From Paenibacillus sp. FJAT-29882 (GTDB taxonomy: Bacteria > Bacillota > Bacilli > Bacillales > DSM-1321): a stretch of DNA of 64,000 bases. Below the pieces are notes generated by a model, which was not told the origin of the DNA, ran no database searches, and was given only the letters and a program-made list of their open reading frames with translations. The stretch is taken from positions 1 through 64,000 of the forward strand of contig NZ_LMVB01000006.1 in the NCBI RefSeq assembly GCF_001510645.1, in the 5' to 3' direction. The stretch's first letter is position 1; each line of letters opens with the position of its first letter. The position numbers were made by a program, and so were the translations under genes. This document shows positions 17,324 through 26,572 of this stretch, piece after piece.

Positions 17324-18103
17324 TCAATCCGCAATCTTCACTTTTGCGAAAAATTCCTTTTCCAAGAAAGAAACAATATTGTTTGTAGAGTTTTCAACAA
17401 TTAATCGCCCTTTTTCAGCCGTACTGGATCTTGCCGTATGAAGGCAACCTGATTGTGGAATCAATGTTGGTGATGGTGGGAAACATTGATAGGTAGGTGG
17501 CCCTTCCATCCCTTCATCTATGATAAACTCTTCACGCACAAGCTCTGGGGCAAAATGCATCATCATCGACGTTTCCGTAATGGCAGCGTGTTCTAAAGCC
17601 CATCCTGGAAATTCTATTTCATCAAATATTTGCGGCATGATACTCTCGTCTAAATTATCCCACCAATTTGTAAGTAGAATTTTAGGGAATTCATCTGTTC
17701 GATTTCTCATAATAAGATCTGCTGCTTCAGCAAGAAAGGCTTCATTTTCATAATGACAGCTTACCAACAATATTTTTTGCCATCCGTCATGTAAAAACTC
17801 TTCCAATAAATCATACACTAAGGAAATGACAGTCGTTCCTTTCAAATCAATCGTACCTGGAAACATGGGTCCACCGCCGCTAGCTGGCAGTGATTTATAC
17901 CCGTAAGATAAAGTCGGTGCGATGACGGCATTTATTTTTTCCGCTATCGATAAACTCATGTTTTCAGCTAGCATGGCATCGACACCAAGTGGTAAGTGTG
18001 GACCATGTTGTTCTGTCGACCCAATTGGTAAAATTAAAATACTATCTTTGATTTTAGATTGATATTCTTGCCAAGTCATATTCGCTAGTAGATGTTTATT
18101 CAT
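17324..18103 (-). CDS. Creatininase (creatinine amidohydrolase)
   Basis: 259 residues, GGAGG-led ATG. It interconverts creatinine and creatine (ring opening), a cytosolic metal-dependent enzyme of the creatininase/MftE family. Metal ligands align with the Pseudomonas enzyme: Glu31, His33 and Asp42 in GSTEQHGPHLPLGVD, then the His and Glu of SCHYENEAF near 117-120. The tryptophan regions that shape the creatinine pocket (LTNWWDN, PGWALEHA) are also present, which favours true creatininase over generic paralogues. YGYKSLPASGGGPMFPGT is also typical. It is the last gene of the permease/creatinase/MFS set. Confidence 0.88.
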   Translation of the reverse strand: MNKHLLANMTWQEYQSKIKDSILILPIGSTEQHGPHLPLGVDAMLAENMSLSIAEKINAVIAPTLSYGYKSLPASGGGPMFPGTIDLKGTTVISLVYDLLEEFLHDGWQKILLVSCHYENEAFLAEAADLIMRNRTDEFPKILLTNWWDNLDESIMPQIFDEIEFPGWALEHAAITETSMMMHFAPELVREEFIIDEGMEGPPTYQCFPPSPTLIPQSGCLHTARSSTAEKGRLIVENSTNNIVSFLEKEFFAKVKIAD

Positions 18104-18234
18104 TTCTAACTCGCCTCCAAAATAATAATCTATTAAAATATCACTTTAAGTAGCCATTATAAAAAATTCACTGACGTTTTCTATCTGTGAGTAGTTGATT
18201 GGATATTCACATAATTCCTGCACCTGCTTATTAA

Positions 18235-18259
18235 GGGGGAGAGAGGTCTACTCTCCCCC
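18235..18259 (-). terminator. Terminator-like hairpin after the APC permease gene
   Basis: Nine-base G/C-rich stem GGGGGAGAG / CTCTCCCCC with a seven-base loop, 24 bases past the permease stop. The following U-tract is weak, so read-through into the creatininase gene is possible. Confidence 0.5.
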
Positions 18260-18282
18260 ACCACAAGTGATCTTCATCGATG

Positions 18283-19695
18283 TTACTTCGCTTTTACATC
18301 TACTTCAGATAATCCCTCATTCAAAGCGTTTTTGGCTGCTCTCTTCCGAGAAATATTCGTTTTAATTACATAAAGGAGAATAACAACCATCGCACTCAAT
18401 AAGCTTAATATTAACTGTGAACGGGTCGAAGCACTAAACGCCATACTTACAATAATGGCAACCATGGCTATGATCGATGCGATGGTCAAGTATGGATAGG
18501 CCCACATACGTAGCTTCAATCGTTCTGGCGTTTCACGTTCTATTTTTTTGCGAAGTATCAATTGAGAAACAGCAATCAGCAGGTAGACAAAAAGAGCAAT
18601 GGCTCCAGAAGAGTTTAACAAGAATTGAAACACTGTTTCCGGTGATATGAAAGCCATGATCACGGAAATGAAACCAAATATTGTACATGTCAAGATCGCC
18701 TTTAATGGTACTCCTCTCTTTGTCACATTCATCATCCACTTTGGAGCATCTCCCTTATCTCCTAAAGCAAACAACATTCGAGATGCTGTGTATATGCCTG
18801 AATTTAAACAAGAGAGCACGGCTGTAACCACAACTAAATTCATAATTTTATCAGCATATGGTATACCAATAATTTGGAGAGCACTGACGTAAGGGTTTGT
18901 AAGCGCTTCAGAATTGTTCCACGGAACAATCGTAACAATTAAAAATACAGAGCCTACATAGAACGTCATAATCCGAACAATAACAGAGTTTACCGCTTTT
19001 ACTACTGCTTTTTCAGATTCAGCTGACTCTGACGCCGCAATCGTGACGATCTCTGAACCAACGAAGGAAAAAATAATTGTGGCGACAGCAATAAATACTG
19101 CAGCTGAACCAAGTGGTGTGAATCCACCATGTGCCGTCAAGTTAGAAAAGTCCATGGTTGTACCTGGTAGAAATCCTAAAACATACGCTCCTCCGAGAGC
19201 TAAGAACAAAAGAATCGCAACAATTTTAATCAATGAAAACCAATATTCAAATTCACCGAAAGCTTTAACCGAAAAAATATTCGTTATTGTTAGTGCGATA
19301 AGCAATAATAGATTTAAAAGCCAAAGTGACATATCAGGAAAGATCCAACTTTTCAATATCGCAGCACCAGCGATTGCTTCAACAGCAATGACGATGACCC
19401 AGAAGTACCAGTACAACCATCCTACCGTAAAACCGGCCCAATTCCCCATTGCCTCTCGTGCATAATCTGAAAACGAACCTAGTGAAGGCTTTGCAACGAC
19501 CATTTCCCCTAGCATTCTCATGACTAGAATGACTAGAATCCCAGCCATAAGTGCTGTAAAAACTGCTGCCGGTCCAGTAATCTGGATAATGGCCCCACTG
19601 CCCACAAACAAGCCAGCGCCAATCGATCCACCAAATGCGATCATCATCAAGTGTCGTATCTTCAGACTTTTCTGCAGCTTTACCTCTTCATTCAT
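18283..19695 (-). CDS. APC-superfamily amino-acid permease in the creatinine cluster
   Basis: 470 residues from ATG at 19695, which has AAAGGAG nine bases upstream; a longer frame to 19731 lacks one. It has about 12 membrane segments and the amino-acid/GABA permease signature (FGGSIGAGLFVGSG in helix 1, GEFEYWFSLIKIVAI in helix 5). It imports an amino acid or close analogue by proton symport. Its place between creatinase and creatininase suggests creatine, creatinine, sarcosine or glycine as substrate, which is inference. GC is low (one 60-base line counted at 35%), unlike the creatinase gene next to it. Confidence 0.8.
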   Translation of the reverse strand: MNEEVKLQKSLKIRHLMMIAFGGSIGAGLFVGSGAIIQITGPAAVFTALMAGILVILVMRMLGEMVVAKPSLGSFSDYAREAMGNWAGFTVGWLYWYFWVIVIAVEAIAGAAILKSWIFPDMSLWLLNLLLLIALTITNIFSVKAFGEFEYWFSLIKIVAILLFLALGGAYVLGFLPGTTMDFSNLTAHGGFTPLGSAAVFIAVATIIFSFVGSEIVTIAASESAESEKAVVKAVNSVIVRIMTFYVGSVFLIVTIVPWNNSEALTNPYVSALQIIGIPYADKIMNLVVVTAVLSCLNSGIYTASRMLFALGDKGDAPKWMMNVTKRGVPLKAILTCTIFGFISVIMAFISPETVFQFLLNSSGAIALFVYLLIAVSQLILRKKIERETPERLKLRMWAYPYLTIASIIAMVAIIVSMAFSASTRSQLILSLLSAMVVILLYVIKTNISRKRAAKNALNEGLSEVDVKAK

Positions 19696-20011
19696 ATTAG
19701 AAAGCTCCTTTTTATAGAGATTATTTATCACACAAATGTAAATTATTTATTGTGAGTGTAATCCACTAAGCATATCTAAGTAGAATTTTTATTTTAGGAT
19801 CATCATTTCACAGATCAGCTGAGAACTCTTCAAGTGAATCGTACACTTATGAGATTAAATGAATTTCTTTTTAAATATAGTGCTCTATACATTGATTTAT
19901 TGGTTTGTTCTTTTCAATTTAACTTACCTAAAAATCAAATGAATCCGTCAGTTTCTGCTTCAATGTTTAATATTACTTGCTCGAGAGGAAGGAACCTTCA
20001 TGAATCGTTTA

Positions 20012-20054
20012 TAGTTGGCTCCCAACCTTAGTATCCCGCAGCTGGGAGCAACTA
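20012..20054 (-). terminator. Hairpin downstream of creatinase
   Basis: Inverted repeat TAGTTGGCTCCCA / TGGGAGCAACTA (one bulge) 44 bases past the creatinase stop. There is no clear U-tract, so it may be an attenuating or processing hairpin. 19696-20011 shows no supported gene. Confidence 0.45.
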
Positions 20055-20097
20055 ATCTCAAATCGATTTTCGTAATTACTGTAAAGATACTAGTGAA

Positions 20098-21336
20098 TTA
20101 TTTTTTTATAATGTTATGTTCTGGACCAAATGGGAATCCAGTGATGTTCTCTGCACCGTTTTCGCCAATCACAAGGATGTCATGCTCACGGTATCCACCA
20201 GCTCCTGGCTCTCCCTCTGGAACCATGATCATGGGCTCCATCGACACAACCATACCTGGCTCTAGTACGGTCTCGATATCCTCCCGAAGCTCCAATCCTG
20301 CCTCACGACCGTAATAGTGGCTAAGTACACCGAATGAGTGTCCATACCCGAACGTTCGGTTCGCTAAAAGATTGTGCTCGCGGTAGATTTCGTTCAATTC
20401 AGTGGCAATATCCATACATCTAGCTCCTGGCTTGATCAATTCAAGGCCACGTCTGTGTACTTTACAGTTGATTTCCCATAGCTCAAGATGGCGATCAGAC
20501 ACGTCTTCCAAGAATAATGTACGCTCAAGCGCTGTATAGTAGCCAGCGATCATCGGGAAACAGTTCAGACTTAATATATCTCCTTGCTGTAACTTGCGGG
20601 AAGTTGCCCAGTTATGTGCACCATCCGTGTTGATGCCAGATTGGAACCAAACCCATGTGTCTCTCAGTTCAGCGTGAGGGTACGTACGAGCAATTTCACG
20701 CACCATCGCTTCTGTACCTTGGAGAGCTACTTCATATTCCGGTACGCCTTCGCGAATGGCTTCGACAATGGCTGCCCCGCCGATATCTGCAATCCGGGCA
20801 CCATTTTTAATGAGATCAATTTCCTCACCAGACTTAAACATCCGTTGTCTCATAACATCCTGGGAGATGTCTACAAGTTCTGCCTCTGGCAGGGCATCCT
20901 GTACCTGACGACGTAAAGCGAGCGTCAAATGATCATCTTCTATGCCAAGACGGCCACGAGTGAAGCCTGATTCTGTTAAGATCTTTTTAACAGCATATAA
21001 ATAGTTGTCCCTTTTCCAATCCGTGTACACAATATTCTCATCAAAACTGCGTCTCCATGGCATACCAGCATCAATATTGGCACTCACTGTCACATGCTTG
21101 TCTTGTGTAATAACAAGCGCATAAGATCGGTTGAAAGATGTATATAAGAAGTCACTATAATAATTAATATTATGGTAAGAAGTGAACACAACCGCATCGA
21201 TTCCGGATTTGGCCATATATTGGCGCAAATTCGTATTACGACGAGTCATTTCTTCTTTTGAAAAAGTGGGCTTTACTTTTTTACCGCCGTTTTGTAAAAT
21301 TTTTGTTCTTTCAAGATCTGTGATTTGTTGTACCAT
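20098..21336 (-). CDS. Creatinase (creatine amidinohydrolase)
   Basis: 412 residues from ATG at 21336 (AAAGG eight bases upstream). It hydrolyses creatine to sarcosine and urea. It has the pita-bread fold shared with aminopeptidase P but no metal: the catalytic histidine is in GINTDGAHNW (about residue 230) and the C-terminal part has FGYGHSFGVLSHYYGREAG and VVSMEPMI. The N-terminal domain has FTSYHNINYYSDFLY, diagnostic of creatinase rather than a proline peptidase. Length is as expected for the family (about 400-412). Two hand-counted 60-base lines are 53% and 57% GC, clearly above neighbours, consistent with recent transfer. It is followed by the permease and creatininase genes. Confidence 0.95.
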   Translation of the reverse strand: MVQQITDLERTKILQNGGKKVKPTFSKEEMTRRNTNLRQYMAKSGIDAVVFTSYHNINYYSDFLYTSFNRSYALVITQDKHVTVSANIDAGMPWRRSFDENIVYTDWKRDNYLYAVKKILTESGFTRGRLGIEDDHLTLALRRQVQDALPEAELVDISQDVMRQRMFKSGEEIDLIKNGARIADIGGAAIVEAIREGVPEYEVALQGTEAMVREIARTYPHAELRDTWVWFQSGINTDGAHNWATSRKLQQGDILSLNCFPMIAGYYTALERTLFLEDVSDRHLELWEINCKVHRRGLELIKPGARCMDIATELNEIYREHNLLANRTFGYGHSFGVLSHYYGREAGLELREDIETVLEPGMVVSMEPMIMVPEGEPGAGGYREHDILVIGENGAENITGFPFGPEHNIIKK

Positions 21337-21549
21337 GTTTATCACCTTTCCTTTTCCATAATTTTATTTATCATTACTATTACTCTTTCAAATTTCCAAT
21401 CAGTAAAATGACCAGTGTGCGCTCACTGTAATACGTAGGATCACGTGTGCTTAGGAGATAAGTGCGGCAATCTTCAAAACAATGAATATCTAGTATGTTC
21501 TGCATGGTGCACCAACTCTCTCATATTTGACTAGTAATTGTTTTTCCTG

Positions 21550-22851
21550 CTACATGGATTTGTTCACTGTCTCTTTCGTTCGTAATAACGCGATGAAAGC
21601 GATGAAAGCAGCCGCCATCAAGTAGAAAGCAGGAGCAAATGTATTCCCTGTTTGAATAATCAAGAATGTTGCAACGAATGGAGCTGTTCCTCCAAAAATC
21701 GCGTTCCCCATATTGAAAGACAATCCGAAGCAAGTGTACCTTACAGAAGTTGGGAACATCTCCGATAAGAAGGTGGCGAGCACGCCATCGTTTCCTGCTA
21801 ATATGGCACCAAGTAATATTTGTGCCAATATGGCGTACATCCCACCTTGGGAAAGAAGTAAAAATGCTGGAATAGTAAATAGCATAAACAGTACACTAGC
21901 ACCAATAAGTACCGGTTTCCTGCCGACCCGATCAGCGAGTGTACCCACGAATGGGAGAAGGATTACATACGTTGTTAATGAGACAATCGTTGTAAGAATC
22001 GCTTTCATACTGTCAAAGCCTAACTCATTAACCAAATAAGTTGGCATATAACTAAGAATGATATAGAAACCGACTGCATTCAGACAGATGACTCCAAATG
22101 CCACGAGAAGCTGCTTCCGATTCTGGCGGACACTCTTGAAAATGGGCTCTTGTTTTTCCCCGTGCTCCTTCTCCGTAAAAACAGGCGTATCTTCAAGTTT
22201 CATACGGATATAGAGAGCGATTAAACCGAGTGGTCCTGATATAAGAAAGGGAATGCGCCAACCCCAGCTATGTAAGGCATCTTGCGTTAGATTGTACTGA
22301 AGAAGGACCGCAGTCAAAGCTCCAAGTAATAATCCAGCTGCTGTACTTGCTGGCACCATACTGACAAGAAGTCCCCTTTTTGAGTTCGGTGCGTATTCCG
22401 CGATAAATAAGGACGCTCCTGCATACTCACCAGAAGCTGAAAACCCTTGGACGATACGGCATAATAGAAGTAACAGCGGTGCTGCAATGCCGATCGTGGC
22501 ATAACTCGGTATGAGGCCGATTGTGAACGTCGCAAGTGACATCAGAATGATGGTAAGAGTCAAAATACGCTTTCGGCCAAGCTTGTCCCCATAATGCCCC
22601 CAAACTAAACCTCCTACTGGTCTTGCTATGAAGGATACGGCAAACACTCCAAACGTTCCGAGCAAGGCCGCCTTCTCGTTGCCTGGAGCAAAGAAGACTG
22701 CAGCAATGATTGTGGCCAAATACCCATATGAAGCATAATCAAACCATTCGATCAAATTTCCAATCGCCGCCCCAAAAACGGCTTGTTTCACCCCAGTGGT
22801 TTGTGTTTTTTCACTTTCTATGTTTTTTTCTACCTGTCGTTGTATGGACAT
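21550..22851 (-). CDS. MFS transporter of the metabolite:proton symporter (ProP/ShiA-like) type
   Basis: 433 residues, ATG after GGAGG. It has 12 membrane segments. The MHS-family N-terminus is GAAIGNLIEWFDYASYGY, the loop 2-3 motif is GHYGDKLGRKR, and RIVQGFSASGEYAGA and SWGWRIPFLISG are classic. These carriers bring in betaine, proline, dicarboxylates or shikimate-like compounds. As the first gene of the creatinine set and head-to-head with the PucR-type regulator, it is a good candidate for creatine/creatinine uptake. GC is also raised (one line 52%), like creatinase. Confidence 0.85.
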   Translation of the reverse strand: MSIQRQVEKNIESEKTQTTGVKQAVFGAAIGNLIEWFDYASYGYLATIIAAVFFAPGNEKAALLGTFGVFAVSFIARPVGGLVWGHYGDKLGRKRILTLTIILMSLATFTIGLIPSYATIGIAAPLLLLLCRIVQGFSASGEYAGASLFIAEYAPNSKRGLLVSMVPASTAAGLLLGALTAVLLQYNLTQDALHSWGWRIPFLISGPLGLIALYIRMKLEDTPVFTEKEHGEKQEPIFKSVRQNRKQLLVAFGVICLNAVGFYIILSYMPTYLVNELGFDSMKAILTTIVSLTTYVILLPFVGTLADRVGRKPVLIGASVLFMLFTIPAFLLLSQGGMYAILAQILLGAILAGNDGVLATFLSEMFPTSVRYTCFGLSFNMGNAIFGGTAPFVATFLIIQTGNTFAPAFYLMAAAFIAFIALLRTKETVNKSM

Positions 22852-23187
22852 TCATTTTACCTCCATGTCTTCCGAATTCAGCGTATTATATAGAAAATTT
22901 TAAACTTTCTGACAATTAAAGTTAGAAAAATCTTTTATATTGGCTTCCAAAGGCAGGATTACGATAATAGGTCAGAAAAAGATGATAGCATTGCAGCTAG
23001 CTATGAATGTTTGATCTCGAAAATCTCTCAGACTCATTATGAACCATAATACCGCTAGAAATGAATAAAATCGATCATCTGAGCACCTCTATTCCTTTTC
23101 ATAAACAATCTTCTATCTAAACTTGTTTACTTTTCAACACTTCATTCCACTATTCATTTAAATTTAACATATTCTGTATAGATATAA

Positions 23188-23201
23188 TGTAAGCGCTATC
23201 C
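23188..23201. promoter_or_regulatory. Candidate cre site between the MFS and PucR genes
   Basis: TGTAAGCGCTATCC fits the CcpA consensus except the last base. It lies in the 460-base divergent region (22852-23312), which must also hold the promoters and the PucR operator; I could not define those. Confidence 0.4.
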
Positions 23202-23312
23202 TATAATAAGAATGATAACATTCCATTAATTCTGAATACAATTGGATATTGTGCTTAAATTCATTTGTTTTTTTTCATTTTTTGTATGTTTTGCACAAAG
23301 GAGGACATGTAA

Positions 23313-25022
23313 TTGATCACAGTAAAAGAAGCAATACTTCTAACGGGGAAGAATAATGTAACAGTTCGTGCAGGTAAAAGAGGTTTGTATCGCAAAATCC
23401 GCTGGGCACACGTTATTGATCATGATGACATGAGGCACTTCCTTGAAGGAGGAGAGCTACTTATGACATGTGGACAAGTATGGCCGCATGATCAAGCATC
23501 AGAAGCTCGACTTCTTAAAGGTTTTTTACGGCATCAAATTTCCGGTATTTTGTTTGCAACTGGTCGTTACCTTGATGAATGTCCCTCATCCGTTTTGGAA
23601 TTTGGTGAAAAATATGGTATCCCGATTTTAGAAACACCCTTCCATGTACAGTTCATTAAAATAACCCAATCGATTCACCAAGAAATTATGAGACGAGAGT
23701 TTAGAAAAAAAGAATTGGCTGCACAACTTCCTCCAGAATTGGCCGGAGAATTACGCGTGGCAAATAATGGTATGGATGTTTGTCGCATCCTCTCCCAGCA
23801 TTTTAATTGTCCTACTATCATCACCGACCCTGCGAACAAAGTTTTGAATAAAGTCATACCTACGGGAGGAAAACGTATAAATCTCCCAAATGTAATGGAT
23901 CATTTATCCAAGACACTACATGAAATTTTGGATCGTAATTTTCCTGAAAACGAACCGATTCTAAGAGAGAGCCATCCTCTAAGAATACCTACTAACACTT
24001 TACCAGAGGCAATGGCTATACCACTTCAAATTGAAGGGAATTATTCAGGAACGCTTTGGCTTCTCTTCCATAATCAGCAGGTGGAAGAAACGCATAAGCA
24101 TGCCCTTGAATATGCGGCAACTGTTCTTTTAGATATCCACCTAAATCAACAAGTTGTAGGAGTTACAAGTAGGCAATTTAAAGTAGAATTAATGGAATTA
24201 CTATTTGAAAGTCCTAAAACAGCCTCTATATTAATGGAAGAAAGAGTACGCAAGCTTGGATTGGCTCCGAACGAGAATTGGATGGCAGGTTTTGTCCTCC
24301 CTGGAAAAAAGGAGATTCCGCTTAGCTTATCCGTAGAGATGGATTTTTTGAGTAATGAATGTACAATGTGGATTAACGAAACAGAAGGGATTGATGGCTT
24401 CTGTGAGGTATATGAAGGTCGATTAACCTTATTGATTTCCTCTAGTCTTGAATATTCGGTCATTAAAGCCCATTTAAAAGATTTATACAGTCATGTACAA
24501 AGGATTTATAAGCAAATCGTTCCAGTTCTTGTGTTTGGTGAAATGAAGGAAGATTGGCTCTCTATCGTTGAAAGCTATCAGGAGGCAAAATCTTTGACAC
24601 CACTTGTTCAGTTTTCAGATCCTGCAGGTGGAGCCTATTTTGCTGAAGAATCGCAGAAAGAGTTACTTCTTTATGGTGGTATGGATCAAACTAAAGCTCT
24701 AGCATTTCGCCATTTAATTTTACCAGATGAACTTCTTTCTGAACGAGGTTCGGTGCTTTATGAAACGCTAAAATGTCTCGCTGCCCATAACTATAATCGA
24801 GAAATGGTAGCGAAAGCTCTACATATTCATCGAAATACATTACGATATCGAATTGACCGGATTGAACAGCATTTGGGAGATAGCCTATTGTCTTCAAAGT
24901 GCCAATTTTGGATCCAAATCGCTTTAACCCTTGAATCGCTTGCAAATCAAAGTCACGGACCCGCTTTCGAAACAGAAGTTGATGAAGATAAAGAGGAAAA
25001 GATTCCGCACTCTATCATGTAA
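23313..25022 (+). CDS. PucR-family transcriptional regulator of the creatinine cluster
   Basis: 569 residues, TTG start with AAAGGAGG nine bases upstream. The N-terminal PucR domain (1-130) reads MITVKEAILLTGKNNVTVRA, with FLEGGELLMTCG and YGIPILETP. The middle is a GGDEF-like/CdaR region, and the C-terminal HTH_30 domain is LKCLAAHNYNREMVAKALHI then HRNTLRYRIDRIE (about 490-530). The family activates purine/allantoin-type nitrogen catabolism genes in response to a substrate. It is divergent from the MFS-creatinase-permease-creatininase genes and is their likely activator, with creatinine or creatine as inducer (inference). Confidence 0.85.
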   Translation: MITVKEAILLTGKNNVTVRAGKRGLYRKIRWAHVIDHDDMRHFLEGGELLMTCGQVWPHDQASEARLLKGFLRHQISGILFATGRYLDECPSSVLEFGEKYGIPILETPFHVQFIKITQSIHQEIMRREFRKKELAAQLPPELAGELRVANNGMDVCRILSQHFNCPTIITDPANKVLNKVIPTGGKRINLPNVMDHLSKTLHEILDRNFPENEPILRESHPLRIPTNTLPEAMAIPLQIEGNYSGTLWLLFHNQQVEETHKHALEYAATVLLDIHLNQQVVGVTSRQFKVELMELLFESPKTASILMEERVRKLGLAPNENWMAGFVLPGKKEIPLSLSVEMDFLSNECTMWINETEGIDGFCEVYEGRLTLLISSSLEYSVIKAHLKDLYSHVQRIYKQIVPVLVFGEMKEDWLSIVESYQEAKSLTPLVQFSDPAGGAYFAEESQKELLLYGGMDQTKALAFRHLILPDELLSERGSVLYETLKCLAAHNYNREMVAKALHIHRNTLRYRIDRIEQHLGDSLLSSKCQFWIQIALTLESLANQSHGPAFETEVDEDKEEKIPHSIM

Positions 25023-25115
25023 ATATCCTCCCTAGAAGATAAAATACACATTGTGAGGATATCGGATAAAAGTGATTATAATATTTGTTACTCAGGCAAC
25101 AAATCCAACAAAGCA

Positions 25116-25216
25116 GGATTGTCCCAAAACAAGCTACTAACTCTATACGCTGTTCATTTTGTCCTATATAGAGATGTTGATATTAGATTTTAGCTCAGCT
25201 GTTTTGGGACAACCTT
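25116..25216. repeat. Short inverted-repeat element (possible MITE or long hairpin)
   Basis: The ends are imperfect inverted repeats: AGGATTGTCCCAAAACAAGCT on the left and the complement of AGGTTGTCCCAAAACAGCT on the right, enclosing about 60 bases. It lies just past the fabF stop. It could act as a terminator hairpin or be a deleted insertion sequence of which only the ends remain. Confidence 0.45.
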
Positions 25217-25225
25217 TTGCATCAC

Positions 25226-26461
25226 TTAATTATATTTTTTCAATACAATCGTAGAATTATGACCTCCAAAACCAAATGAATTAGATATGCCTATATTTAA
25301 CACAGCTTTCCGTGCATCTTCTGAGACATAATTTAAATCACATTCCGGATCCGCAGTCTCTAAATTGATAGTTGGAGGTACGACACCCTGTATTAAGCTT
25401 TTCACTAGAGCAATTGCCTCGACCGCACCAGCAGCTCCGAGCATATGACCGAGCATCGATTTGTTAGCTGTAATTGGCACTTGATAGGCATCTGACCCAA
25501 ATAACTTCTTAATCGCTAGTGTTTCAGAAATATCGCCTACATACGTACTCGTTGCATGAGCGCTTATAACGTCTACCTCATTTGCAGCTATATTCGCCTT
25601 ATTCAAGGCACTTTTCATAGCTGAATAAGCACCTCTTCCTTCCGGATGTGAGGCTACCATATGATACGCATCTGACCCTGCACCATATCCGATTACTTCC
25701 CCATAGATCAGAGCATCACGTTGTAAGGCATGTTCTAGTGATTCTAACACGAGGATCCCCGCTCCTTCACTCATCACAAATCCATCACGCTTCACATCAA
25801 ATGGTCGGCTCGCTAAAGTAGGCTCCTCATTTCTCGTTGATAAAGCGGTTGCGTTGCTAAAACTTGCCAAAGATAATTTCGTAATGGCAGCTTCTGATCC
25901 ACCTGCAAATATCACGTCCGCCTCATCACTTCTAATTACATTGAACGCTTCCCCAATCGATGTATTACCAATCGAACATGCAGTTACAGGTGACATAGAT
26001 GGACCATATGCACCAAATCGAATACTTATTTGAGCTGCGGCCGCATTAGATATCATCATCGGTACTAAGCTTGGACTTACTCTTTTCGGCCCTCGTTCGT
26101 TTAGCACATTCACATTCTCAATAAACGTATTGATCCCCCCTATTCCTGAACCAACATATACGCCAAACCGCTCTCTATCTAGTTTATCCAGCTTTAATTG
26201 GGAATGATCCAAAGCTTGTTCAGCTGCAGCTAACGCAAATTGACAAAAGCGATCCATATGTCGTGCTTCTTTACGCCCCCATCTGCCTTCCGCATCAAAG
26301 TCCCGAATACTACCAGCTATTTTCGTTTTTAAATCGGAGACATCCAACATATCAATAAATGAAATTCCTGATTTCCCTTTCAATAAATGGTCCCAAAACG
26401 TATCAATATCATTCCCTATTGGTGAAACAACACCCATTCCAGTAATGACTACTCGCTTCAT
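25226..26461 (-). CDS. fabF: Beta-ketoacyl-ACP synthase II paralogue
   Basis: 411 residues, GAGGAGG-led ATG. It is a condensing enzyme with a thiolase fold: active-site Cys in PVTACSIGNTSIGEA (about 162), His in SAHATSTYVGD (about 300) and His in KSMLGHMLGAAG (about 335), then the GFGGHNSTIV end. It elongates acyl-ACP with malonyl-ACP. The motifs deviate slightly from housekeeping FabF (normally NAHGTST), and no other fatty-acid gene is near, so it is probably a second FabF. It is divergent from an XRE regulator, 111 bases apart. A special lipid role or tolerance to a FabF inhibitor is possible but unproven. Confidence 0.88.
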   Translation of the reverse strand: MKRVVITGMGVVSPIGNDIDTFWDHLLKGKSGISFIDMLDVSDLKTKIAGSIRDFDAEGRWGRKEARHMDRFCQFALAAAEQALDHSQLKLDKLDRERFGVYVGSGIGGINTFIENVNVLNERGPKRVSPSLVPMMISNAAAAQISIRFGAYGPSMSPVTACSIGNTSIGEAFNVIRSDEADVIFAGGSEAAITKLSLASFSNATALSTRNEEPTLASRPFDVKRDGFVMSEGAGILVLESLEHALQRDALIYGEVIGYGAGSDAYHMVASHPEGRGAYSAMKSALNKANIAANEVDVISAHATSTYVGDISETLAIKKLFGSDAYQVPITANKSMLGHMLGAAGAVEAIALVKSLIQGVVPPTINLETADPECDLNYVSEDARKAVLNIGISNSFGFGGHNSTIVLKKYN

Positions 26462-26572
26462 TTAAACGCCTCCTCATATCGTCTTTATTCTAATTTTATC
26501 CATTTTTCATCCTATTACAATTTGTTGTTTATCCTGGTATAATTTACACTACATTAAAAAAGGAGCAGAAAA

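Noticed and set aside
17324..18103. Generic creatininase-family (MftE-like) protein
   Set aside because: Metal ligands and the tryptophan pocket segments align with true creatininase, and creatinase is encoded nearby.
20098..21336. Xaa-Pro aminopeptidase (M24) assignment
   Set aside because: Creatinase-specific segments such as SYHNINYYSDFLY and GINTDGAHN, and no metal-ligand set, favour creatinase.
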